Below, one piece after another: positions 1 to 7,872 of a DNA stretch of 10,269 nt (position 1 is the stretch's first letter; every line of letters begins with the position of its first letter). Origin of the DNA: Larix sibirica (lineage: Eukaryota; Streptophyta; Pinopsida; Pinales; Pinaceae); NCBI GenBank assembly GCA_004151065.3, contig NWUY0300001290.1, positions 26,502 through 36,770 of the forward strand, written 5' to 3'. Under the pieces are notes generated by a model, which worked only from the letters and a program-made list of their open reading frames with translations, did no database searches and was not told the origin of the DNA. The position numbers and the translations under genes are program-made.

Positions 1-1246
1 TCCCTGAAGAAAGAAACCAACTTGCAACTTAAACCCACATAATCATGGGAAAGAAGAGGTGAAGAGTAAAGAATATATGATATATTAATCAGTCTATGAA
101 GAGATACATCAAGAATTTGAGGCACTAAATTCGAAATGCAAAACATGCTATTTGTGATATTGCTCACTAATAGAAAAACAAGTCAATGTAGGGAGACACA
201 TAGGAGATTCAGATTAAGAATTTCTCAAACATATTTGACTCGATTTGCCACCTCATGTTCCTTCAATTTGTTGTCTATCTCTTTGAAGTTGACTTGAGTC
301 ATACTAACTTGAATGGTAAAAGTAACACTTAAACTGATCCATTTTGTCTTCACAATTTGCCTTGGTCAGTAGAGCAACATGTCACTACATTTCTACTTTA
401 AAAAACTGACAATTTTTTCAATAGTCAACTTGCCCGCAAATTTGGAAGTGACCCAGATGTCTTTGGAAAATGTTCTTGCGGCCTTGAAGTGCCCATCACA
501 TGCAACTCCCAAGAGTAGATTTTCTAATTCAAATACTCACTTGTGCTTGCTTGTTGAAACCCTAAAAGAGGTTAATGCCCTACTCCCCATATGGGTATGT
601 ATGTTGTTGCTCTATGCATAAATAGAGTAAATCTTATTTTCCTCTCAATTAGTTTATGGAATCTCATAGAAGTTCTTCTGTGTGTAAATGTTGCTATCGT
701 TGTTATTGACTCCCATTCTTTAATCTTTCCTCAACTAGCAGTTTCTAGACTGAATCTCAACCAGCAATACATTTGACCCAATACTGAAATTATACATTCA
801 AATTGTTGTTATGTTCTCAGATATTATCCTAAACTGAGAATTTCCATACAATTTATTGTTGTTATGTGCTAAGTGCATACAAATTGCATTCTATTCTATG
901 CAGACAATTTATTGCAATTGCAATTTTGATGAAGTAAAAATGAAGAAATTTCCAGATGTGGTACAGATATCCAGCTCATAGACATGCCAGCGTTTGTCAT
1001 GTGATATCAAACTTCTTATTTTGGGTAACAAGCGCACAGACATGTTCATAAATAAAAGACCATATTGGCTATAGTTTTCACATCAATAAATTTTTCCGGT
1101 ATATGCAGATAAATGCATTGAGATTTGTAGTAAGCAATCACAGTTAGACCTGAATTATAAAAAAAAATCCAATATAATAGCTTTTATGTTTACTTTATGA
1201 ATCATAAAATTTAATTATTATTTTTATGATTGAAGTTTCCTTGCTT
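1..1246. other. AT-rich sequence with no recognisable gene
   Basis: I find no protein family, RNA gene or mobile-element domain here. The longest plus-strand open frame (379-621, 80 codons) has no motif and is followed by an overlapping 61-codon frame, which is what chance gives. A TATA-like stretch (TAAATAG) sits at about 619-625 inside a small inverted repeat (CTCTAT at 610-615, ATAGAG at 622-627), and a 10-bp palindrome CCCATATGGG lies at 586-595. Neither is tied to a transcript or a coding exon, so I do not call a promoter. The part from about 376 to 600 is less AT-rich than its surroundings and could be an untranslated exon or an old repeat, but nothing decides this. Confidence 0.6.
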
Positions 1247-1329
1247 TCCCTGGATCCTCCTGGCTTGGGGGAGTACCCATTTTGTATATGAAACATAGAG
1301 CTCCGTAATCGTTAACCACATCTAATAAA
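1247..1329 (+). other. possible 3' end of an old LINE (hairpin plus AATAAA)
   Basis: In AT-rich surroundings there is a short C/G-rich stretch in which CTCC (1257-1260) can pair with GGAG (1270-1273) around the loop TGGCTTGGG. It is followed by TACCCATTTTGTATATG and then by AATAAA at 1324-1329. The arrangement, a C-run/G-run hairpin followed by a T/A-rich tail, resembles the end of the LINE at 2420-4228, which has a C5/G5 hairpin at 4190-4204. No coding remnant is visible upstream, so this is only a resemblance in layout. It may be chance. Confidence 0.2.
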
Positions 1330-2419
1330 ATAGAGAATTTATTTGGCAGTGGAATTTTCATTATGCTGAGATGTGCTTTTCAACACCGCAGTATAAATGT
1401 ATATTCTGAATGGTTTACTGAATTTTTGAATGTGAAAATTTATTAAACTCCAAATCTCTCACTTTTGTCACCAAAGATTTTTGCAAAGATTAAATAGTAT
1501 ATCAGTGAAGTATTTTAAATGAAAAGAAAGCAAAATTTGAATAATGTTCTTACTTATATAAATTTGAATGTTTTGGATACGTGATAAATTCAAGTTTAAA
1601 ATGGATTTATAACTTATATAACTATGTACATTGTGCATATTATAATTCTATGTGAATTATTAATATTCTGCAAATCTTAATTACAAGCATTGTTACTTTG
1701 ATTTACTCATGTCAAATTTTATAAATTACCGTGTGCCCAGTAAAATCACTGTGATTTGCTCTCATTCTTAGTTCTCCTGTTTGTCCTGCTGAACGCATTG
1801 CTGGCTGGCATGCAATCAAAGCATGTAATATGACAGGTTCAATGTGCACAGAGGTACGGTGATAAATGTGTGGAGAGTTTCCATACTGTAATTCAAACAC
1901 TGCCAATTAATTTTTGTAATTGGCATCAATGTTACTATCATGCTGTTACATACATGATGCTGCAATTTTGTGCGTTCGCTAACTGGCTCATAGATTATAA
2001 TCAAAGAATTATGATTCATCTGCTCTTTACCGGTTTTGGTATTTATAATCAGTGTAAACAGAAATTAAACTCTAATTAATTGATAAGCAATGGTAATTAT
2101 CTTGCAACCATGAGTGTTTCATCATGAGCTTTCAATTTTGGAATGTGATGTCAGCACTAAGTTGTCTCAAAATTTAGGACTATTTTTAGTTTGTTCCATT
2201 AAGGATGTCTATTTTTTAAACTTTACTTTGATGAGGGTGATGATTTCATTATTTTTTAATTGGGGATACTGATTTTATTTTCTTTATCAATAATTTTATT
2301 AATAAATATTCTTTAATATATTATGAGGTAATGGAATTTAATATTTTTGAGTTGTATTAAATTATAAAAGAAATAAAAATAAAATATGTTTAATAGTATA
2401 AAAATAAAATAAAATAACT
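1330..2419. other. AT-rich sequence, no gene; A-rich block abuts the LINE
   Basis: No domain or RNA gene is visible. Open frames on both strands around 1712-2079 overlap one another, lack motifs and are best taken as chance. The last part (about 2270-2419) is extremely A/T-rich and consists largely of TAAAA-type runs. It ends directly where LINE coding similarity begins at 2420. This could be the A/T-rich target into which the truncated LINE inserted, but no target-site duplication is evident by eye. Confidence 0.6.
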
Positions 2420-3859
2420 GGGTTTTGGTTAGAAGTGCTACAAGCAAAATATATAAAGAAAGATTTTGTTAGCTGGTTAAGAAGGCCAACAATTTTTCTC
2501 AAGAATTCTTCATTATTATGGAGAGGATTTTTGAATTTTTTCCATGGATTAGTTCACAATTGGCTTGGCAAGTCGGCAACGGGAAAACATGTAAGTGAGC
2601 ATTGATATTTTCATTGGCAATGAATCGGATTATTTATTGTCTAAACTCATACAAGATCACCTTGCAGACTTTGGGTTTTATATCCTGGATAAAATTAAAA
2701 GTCCAAGCTAACTTCCTCATAAGAGCTTTTATTGGTTAACTGCTAGTGATCTTGGTTTGGGCAGTATCATGAATGGAATCAATACATCCAGAAATTAAAC
2801 TCTTCGGGTATATGCCTTGCTCATAATAAGGATAGATTGGTATGGTGCAAAACAAATGTTCTGGTCAGCTAACTGCAAAATCCGCTTATTAAGCCCTTGT
2901 TGATGCTCACTATGAAGGTGATACAAAATGGTGGTATGTATCAATGTGGAAGTGGAAACATCCCTTGAAAGTAAAGTAAGTGTTTTTTGTGGCTTGCTTT
3001 CGAAGAAATAATTCTGACTTGGAATAATTTAATTCGTAAGGGAAAACATGATCCAAACATTTGTATTATGTGCAAGAGCGACAGTGAATTTGTTAGTCAT
3101 TTATTCATCCACTGTCATTTTGCTAGAAGTGTCTGGACACATATATGCAAGTCATTGGGTATACAGGACAATTGGTCTTCATTGGTTTTTTAGGATGCAT
3201 ATTTAAATTGGGTTCAAAATCATCGTAATCTCAAAAACCTTCTAGCTTTGGTTGCTTGGGTTATCTGGAATACTCGGAATAGAGTCATGTTTCAACATTC
3301 TTCATTCTTTGTACAAATGGTGGCTAACAACATTCTTAATCTGTTTAATGTTTATAAATCTAATCAAGTCTTCATACGAGCTCCAAGCGTTGTGACATAC
3401 TTGGCATTATACATAACAAATTGTGCAAAGGATTTTCCGATAGAGCTTCTGTGGATGGAAATTGTGGTGCATGTTTCTTTTTGGTTATTGAAAATAATCT
3501 TTCTTTCAGATTCAGACTTTTCTGTGGAAAAGGCACGAACACGAAACTCTTTGGTCTTTGGGGAATCCTAAGAGTTGCCAACTTCTGTGGCATTGATATC
3601 ATCCGCATATTTGGTGACGTAGGCACAAAAGAAATTTAAACTGAATTTGCTTCATTACAATCATTGGTGCTGTAGGATTGATATGTAGTTGTTCACATTC
3701 TATGATCTGTCCATCGATCATATATATCAGGAACTCAATGATGTTGCAGACGCATTCTCCAAAGAAGCTCTAGATGGTGAAGACGGGTGTTTATTTTGGG
3801 AAGAATGGACGGATGGCATCAAAACTCTTTCTGGTTTCTTGTTCTGTTTTGAGGACTAA
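2420..3859 (+). pseudogene. LINE-A ORF2 remnant: RT linker, zf-RVT, RNase H
   Basis: The reading frame must be followed through several breaks. From 2420 it reads a linker with KYIKKDFVSWLRRP and SSLLWRGF. After a shift near the T6 run at 2536-2541 it reads LAWQVGNGK, the hallmark W-x-V-G-N-G of plant LINEs. From 2601 it reads an LS..L...L.D.G motif. From about 2987 it reads FLWLAF-like and TWNNLIRKG, then CIMC (Cys codons 3062 and 3071) and HLFIHC (His 3098, Cys 3113), the zf-RVT signature. A single TAG at 3191-3193 interrupts an otherwise continuous frame that goes on with AWVIWNTRNRVMF. RNase H starts near 3430 (FSDRASVDGNCGA, with the first Asp kept) and ends with DHIYQELNDVADAFSKEA (3716-3769), stopping at 3857. 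The expected Glu after GTNTK is missing. The RNase H would have cleaved the RNA of RNA:DNA hybrids; this copy cannot. Confidence 0.88.
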
Positions 3860-4189
3860 TTTTCCCAGGCTTAGATGATCGGATGTATTTCCATGCCTCT
3901 GTTTTGTCTATTGGATGTTTTGGTGATGTCTCACAAAACTGAAGGTTATATCACTGGTTTGTCTTATTAGTTTTTGGTTTGTCATTCTTGTTCTCCTAAC
4001 AAGAGCATGGTTAAAATTTTGGGTTGTTTCTATGCAGATCTGGAAATGTACTTTTTGATTCACAATAATAGAACAAGTACGGGTTTTTACTTCTTGAAAT
4101 TTAAATATACAAACACAAGAAGAGTTATATTTATTCGAGTAGACTAAAAATTCTATNAACATATTGAAATTCTTCTCGGCGTTTCATTT
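3860..4189 (+). other. LINE-A 3' UTR
   Basis: After the RNase H stop at 3857-3859 no coding frame continues, but the sequence runs on to the hairpin and T/A-rich tail that I take as the end of the element. It is T-rich with no motif of its own. The ambiguous base N is at 4157. I assign it to the LINE because of its position between the ORF end and the terminal hairpin. Confidence 0.55.
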
Positions 4190-4204
4190 CCCCCGCTTTG
4201 GGGG
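4190..4204 (+). other. C5/G5 hairpin at LINE-A 3' terminus
   Basis: CCCCC (4190-4194) pairs perfectly with GGGGG (4200-4204) around the 5-base loop GCTTT. It stands out in AT-rich surroundings and is followed by TATGCTAG and a TTATTATTAT tail. In non-LTR elements a 3'-terminal stem-loop can be the recognition site for the element's own reverse transcriptase; that role here is inference from position. Confidence 0.6.
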
Positions 4205-4228
4205 TATGCTAGTTTATTATTATATTGT

Positions 4229-4719
4229 TTAGCAAGCCTGAAATGAGGTTTTGCATTATGCTTACGTCACACCTACGTTGTATCTTGACACACATGCGCA
4301 TGTGTTTTATCTTATGTGGGTGGAATCTTAATCTCACGCTCTCCCAGGAAAGCACATGTGTAATCCCTCTACTTCATACTTTTGCTTGTAACATGTGAAA
4401 CACATGGTGTCACCTAGTCCTTGCAGATTAGGTAGTTGTATGTGGTCACACCTACTTTTTTAGGCATACTCGTTGAATTCCTAACATGAAACCTAGGTAG
4501 GAATTATTTACTCCACTTATGAATTTAATAAAATTTACTTAAAATTTTGAATTTACAACATATGTAACGACTTAAAAACAATTGAATAATAAATGTTAAC
4601 CCTATAGGCATAAAATTAAACCAACCCTAATCTATGAGGGTTCCTTGCATGAAGTCCATGCAGCCTTGCATGCTCCTCCCAAGTTCAACAAAATAATAAT
4701 TAAAAAAGAAACTTGATAG
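4229..4719. other. gene-free spacer with short repeats
   Basis: No coding similarity or RNA gene. The 11-base word GTCACACCTAC occurs twice (4266-4276 and 4445-4455), and related CACATG/CATGTG words recur between them, including the perfect palindrome at 4290-4305. The composition differs somewhat from the AT-rich flanks, so this may be part of an unrecognised repeat such as an LTR fragment. I cannot define its ends. Confidence 0.45.
4290..4305. repeat. perfect 16-bp palindrome
   Basis: ACACATGCGCATGTGT is its own reverse complement over 16 bases with no spacer. Related CACATG/CATGTG words occur within 130 bases downstream. Alternating purine-pyrimidine character makes it a candidate for cruciform or left-handed DNA, or for a dimeric protein site. 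No gene is adjacent, so no function is assigned. Confidence 0.8.
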
Positions 4720-4871
4720 GAAATGGGTTTAAAACCATCCCTCTTCCATACCCCATTGATTATTACAGAACGGATTATTTTAACAAGCTATGCAACTTAA
4801 GCATCAGTTCAACCCCCTCTGCAGCTCTGTCGATAACCTCTCTTCTCTCCTGCTTGGTAGATTTCCCCTCC

Positions 4872-4889
4872 ATTATTATTATTATTATT
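4872..4889. repeat. (ATT)6 microsatellite
   Basis: Six uninterrupted ATT units, followed by TATTTAG. It lies just upstream of the possible SINE at 4911 and might be a flanking simple repeat. Confidence 0.85.
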
Positions 4890-4910
4890 TATTTAGATTG
4901 CTTAAGGCTT

Positions 4911-5015
4911 GGTTGGAGGTGGCTCAACCGCTCGACTACCCTCCCTCTGCGGGGTTTTGAACTCAGGAAACAAATTTTGCGGTTGTTCTCTCCTTTTTTT
5001 GTGTTTTTCTTCTTT
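4911..5015 (+). mobile_element. possible tRNA-derived SINE remnant
   Basis: A stretch less AT-rich than its flanks contains TGGCTCAACCGC (4920-4931), which resembles an internal RNA polymerase III A box (TRGCNNAGYNGG; the matches are incomplete). About 21 bases later, GGTTTTGAACTC (4953-4964) resembles a B box (GGTTCGANTCC) with one extra T and a C-to-T change. The order and orientation are right for a tRNA-like head. It is followed by a T-rich tract at 4991-5015, as in some plant SINEs that end in T runs. The spacing is shorter than in a normal tRNA and no target-site duplication is clear, so this is a weak call. The alternative is a chance match in a C/G-rich patch. Confidence 0.25.
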
Positions 5016-5699
5016 AGGAGGTGGCGACCAGGATGGCCATGGATGTCAGGCCAGGCCATGAGGGATTATCCCACGCGGCCATGGATATTGGACTAGTGAA
5101 TCTCCCATTTTGGGTGCTCGTTGGAAGAGTTATGAAGTATGGAAAATTTGATATCTTTGGGAGTGTTGTGGGAACCAAAACCCCAAACGTGAGTATTGGT
5201 GTTCGGGCATTCCAAATAGACATCCAAATAGCTTAAATGTGTTGTTCGTAGAGTATGGTATTGGGCCAATGCATAATATTTACTCAACAATTGTATGGGG
5301 AAATTGACAGTCAGCTTGATCAAGTGGACTTGATTGATTTGTGGGTGGATTCAATCAAAACCGAGTTTTTCCATGGGTCGTAACATAGTACAGCCATGGA
5401 TGTTTGGCCTATGTTGGGATATTTATACACCACCATGGTATCAAGCATGGTTTCTCTTGCAACTTATATTGGTTCTTGGCACTTGGGTTGGCTTGGTAAA
5501 TTTATGGTTGACTTTGAAAATAAAAAGAAAGGTTGGGATTAGTTCAAGACCCACTAGGTTGAGACACATTGTGCACAAGACTCTTTATTATGGGATTGTG
5601 TGTGCATGTAGTCAACACTTGAATTGGCGCTCGGTTTGTGGCTCGAGACATGTGGTTTGGTAGGTGTTGAGGCTTGGATGAGTTTTCAAAATAAAAGGG
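5016..5699 (+). other. G-rich stretch with open frames, unidentified
   Basis: The stretch is less AT-rich than its surroundings and carries modest plus-strand open frames: 5021-5236 (its first Met codon is at 5033) and 5334-5663. Neither has a recognisable motif. Part of it repeats: GCCATGGATGT-(CA/TT)-GGCC occurs at 5036-5052 and 5393-5409, and CCATGG appears five times within about 400 bases. A primer-binding-site-like word at 5436-5446 raises the possibility of a decayed copia LTR and leader. A pyrimidine tract ending in AG at 5016-5017 looks like a 3' splice site just ahead of the first frame. I do not call a gene here. Confidence 0.3.
5436..5446 (+). other. possible copia primer-binding site
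   Basis: TGGTATCAAGC matches the primer-binding site of plant copia elements (TGGTATCAGAGC, complementary to initiator methionine tRNA) except for one missing G. It directly follows CACCACCA, which would end an LTR in CA, and it precedes ATGGTTTC, which resembles copia leaders. No matching second LTR, gag or pol is visible, so the element, if real, is a fragment. Confidence 0.2.
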
Positions 5700-5726
5700 A
5701 TATTGGGCTAGATCAAAGCCCAATAT
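5700..5726. repeat. 10-bp perfect inverted repeat (hairpin)
   Basis: ATATTGGGCT (5700-5709) and AGCCCAATAT (5717-5726) are exact reverse complements around the 7-base loop AGATCAA. Two further G:T pairs would extend the stem in RNA. No T-run follows closely enough to suggest a pol III terminator. It may be the centre of a small foldback element, but longer terminal inverted repeats are not seen. Confidence 0.75.
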
Positions 5727-6244
5727 TTTCCATACTTTGGTGATGAGATATTTTTCAAGAATGCCACATGACATAAGTACACAGAGAAAATGGGAACAAC
5801 ATTAGATTGGACATACATACAATAACATATATGTCCTTTATTACTTTGGATAAAATATTTTCATAAACCGGAAGAATAGGTTCCTTCCCAGGATTAATAC
5901 TAGTAGACTTCTTGTTCCTATTAATTTTTAACCCAGTGAACTGCCACTCTGCAACCCTAACTTCCATTTTTTTTCTTTTACATGCAATGATTTATATTTT
6001 TCAACCATTTGGTTATGTAGCAATAAGTTCAACCATTACGATTTGTCCCAAAGATACAAAATAAAATATATTTGCTTTTCAACACAGTGATTTTGTTTAA
6101 AATTCTCTAAAACTATATTGGTGAAATGTTTTTCCAGCTAGTTTAGAATGGGGAAAAATAAAATTCAAATCGTTGAAATGGACTAGTTATTTAGTCATAA
6201 CTTGCTCCACAACATCGGATTTTTTTTTCTTTTGCAATTATGTA
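5727..6244. other. AT-rich spacer; one unassigned minus-strand open frame
   Basis: No domain is recognised. A 70-codon minus-strand frame (5755-5967, beginning MEVRVAEWQFTGLK) has a rather protein-like composition but no motif, no neighbour and no sign of splicing. I leave it uncalled. A short inverted repeat, GGACATA/TATGTCC, lies at about 5809-5836. Confidence 0.5.
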
Positions 6245-6260
6245 ATATATATATATATAT
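6245..6260. repeat. (AT)8 microsatellite
   Basis: Eight uninterrupted AT units directly upstream of the splice-acceptor-like sequence at 6271-6297. Confidence 0.85.
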
Positions 6261-6270
6261 GTGAATTGCT

Positions 6271-6297
6271 TACTAACCCATGTTTTTTTGTTTGCAG
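6271..6297 (+). promoter_or_regulatory. strong 3' splice-site-like sequence with branch point
   Basis: TACTAAC at 6271-6277 is a perfect branch-point consensus. It is followed by a T-rich tract and TTTGCAG ending at 6297, with the presumed branch adenosine (6276) 21 bases before the AG, an ideal spacing. Possible 5' splice sites follow at 6316 (AG/GTCAGT) and 6328 (AAG/GTGTAG), which would define exons of 18 or 30 bases. No coding match supports an exon, so it may be a chance site in T-rich DNA. Confidence 0.3.
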
Positions 6298-6330
6298 GAA
6301 AAGGTTTGGGAATAGGTCAGTTTCAAGGTG

Positions 6331-7700
6331 TAGTATGCTTGTTTGTTTCATAATATTCCTCTACTTCTAGGCAACCTCTCTAGCTTTCCTTCAAATTAAT
6401 TCTTGTCCTAATTAATATCTCTATTCTATTCAATTTATGTTATGTTTAGGATTTCCGCTTTACACTTCAATTTCCCAATTTGTAGTAGGCATGTGGCTCC
6501 AAATTTGGAAGTCGAGCTCTGAAACCATGTGTAAGAACCCTACTCAAGGGTTACCAAATTTTCTATGCAATGTACTAAATATGGACATTAAATCAAGTTT
6601 TCGTAAGTTTATGTTCACATATATTATCTTTCCTTGTTTATGCTTCTGTTTTGATTTTTTATTTCTGCTAAGTAATTTGTCTATTTTCAGCATTTATAAC
6701 TAGATAAATAATACAAGGTATAACTAGAAACTTATGATTTCAAATTATGTTTACAAACAACTCTTAGAATCTAAGCTACCTAAAATATTAGCACAAATGC
6801 ACATTAAATTTAAACATTTCAATCTGAATCAAATTTACTTGTAGAACTAGCATAACAACAGCATCATCAATCATGAAAGTAAGAGATTTACAAGTTTTAT
6901 TAATAAAAATAGATGTTTAATCAATGATTGAATAGTACTTAGTTCCTTGTTTGCAGTCTTCAACCAACTAGTAGAAGTATTAACAATTTTCCCAAACCAA
7001 TATAACCTCCCATCCACTAGTAACAACCTCTCTGACTCCCCAGTCTAGAAAAACTTAGAGTTTTTTTGGCCCTCGAGACTAAAACCCAAGAATAGTATTG
7101 GCAGTCTCAAAATTTCACAGAAGTTAGTCACAAACAAAACAATGTTTTATCAATAGTTTCACCTCTACAATTTCCAAGATCAACCTTCCCATCTTCCCAT
7201 CCTCCACACAACCAGCATAAGGAACCCCCTTATCATATATCCTTCTCCTTTCTATAGTCCAAAACGTGGCTTATCCTCCAAGCTACCTCTTCCTATCCAA
7301 ATATTACTTCAATTAAATTAATATTACCCCAATAATATCTTGGCACACATTTAAACCAAGCAATCCAATACAATATGAGTTATAAATTTATGAATCAAAT
7401 CAAATATAACTTATTCATTTCTATATCAAATCAAATCCCATTTTTATAAAAACTTTTACCATTCAAGTTCCAAGTTAAATCATCAAAAATTATCCTTTGT
7501 AATAATTAATAATAATGTAATTGAAATAAATCAAGATGGTCATGAAACTTTAGTTAACTAATGACATTAAACATAAATATTATTACTTTTATTAATCCTT
7601 CATCTATTAATCTAATTACTTACAATTAACATAATCCTTATACAATTTATCAACCACGCAACAACTTACCAAGTATAATTAGCTACGAGTATACTAGTGC
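6331..7700. other. AT-rich region without a confirmed gene
   Basis: The plus-strand frame 6437-6703 is hydrophobic and Phe-rich without any motif, as expected of T-rich noncoding DNA, and is not called. A stretch at about 6874-7320 is less AT-rich and, on the minus strand, carries open pieces in two frames with protein-like composition (for example EVAWRISHVLDYRKEKD and RLLLVDGRLYWFGKIV) separated by stops. The first piece runs from about 7320 down, and the last ends with a TGA at 6871-6873. This could be an old coding relic, but I cannot name a family. The rest (7321-7700) is very AT-rich with nothing visible. Confidence 0.45.
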
Positions 7701-7708
7701 AGTACTTG

Positions 7709-7745
7709 CGAGGTGAGGGTATGTAGCTAACATACGCATACCTCG
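7709..7745. repeat. imperfect inverted repeat around AGCTA loop
   Basis: Arms of 16 bases (7709-7724 and 7730-7745) pair at 13 positions around a 5-base loop (7725-7729), for example GAGGT with ACCTC and TATGT with ACATA. The stem is C/G-richer than the flanks. A related repetition nearby is GCATGTTAATA at 7749-7759 and again at 7799-7809, 50 bases apart. No function is assigned. Confidence 0.6.
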
Positions 7746-7872
7746 TACGCATGTTAATAATCGAAATATCAATGCACCTAGTTTTTTTAAAATACTATGC
7801 ATGTTAATAGTAATGCGGAATGGGCATCGAGCGTATTAGGAATTGCATTTCGACTTGATTTTTCCCACAGAT

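Larger units (their letters stand above)
2420..4228 (+). mobile_element. LINE-A: 5'-truncated, decayed non-LTR retrotransposon
   Basis: This is the 3' part of a plant LINE (non-LTR retrotransposon). In order it holds the conserved linker that follows the reverse transcriptase (2420-2990), a zf-RVT zinc-binding motif (3062-3115), a tryptophan-rich stretch (about 3254-3280), an RNase H domain in two pieces (about 3430-3859) and a 3' UTR that ends with a C5/G5 hairpin and a T/A-rich tail. The endonuclease and the catalytic reverse transcriptase core are absent, as expected of a copy truncated at its 5' end during target-primed reverse transcription. Repeated frameshifts and stops show an old, inactive insertion. 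The 5' border is where coding similarity begins; the 3' border is judged from the tail and is approximate. No clear target-site duplication was found. Confidence 0.88.

Noticed and set aside
379-776. Two overlapping plus-strand open frames (80 and 61 codons)
   Set aside because: No motif, they overlap each other, and the composition is typical of chance frames in AT-rich DNA.
1712-2079. Overlapping open frames on both strands
   Set aside because: All short, antisense to one another and without any recognisable domain.
3372-3626. Minus-strand open frame of 84 codons
   Set aside because: It is antisense to the LINE-A RNase H remnant, which has real family motifs.
4713-5096. 127-codon plus-strand frame
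   Set aside because: It runs through the ATT microsatellite (Ile run) and the T-rich tract (Phe run), signs of low-complexity noncoding sequence.
5021-5236. Possible first exon of a host gene after the acceptor-like site at 5017
   Set aside because: The frame has no recognised domain, no matching donor with coding continuation was found, and it overlaps a patch of internal repetition.
5334-5663. 109-codon plus-strand frame
   Set aside because: Trp/Leu-rich chance-like composition without a domain; kept only as part of an unidentified region.
6437-6703. 88-codon hydrophobic frame resembling a membrane protein
   Set aside because: The Phe/Leu/Ile content follows from T-rich DNA; no defined membrane topology or family.
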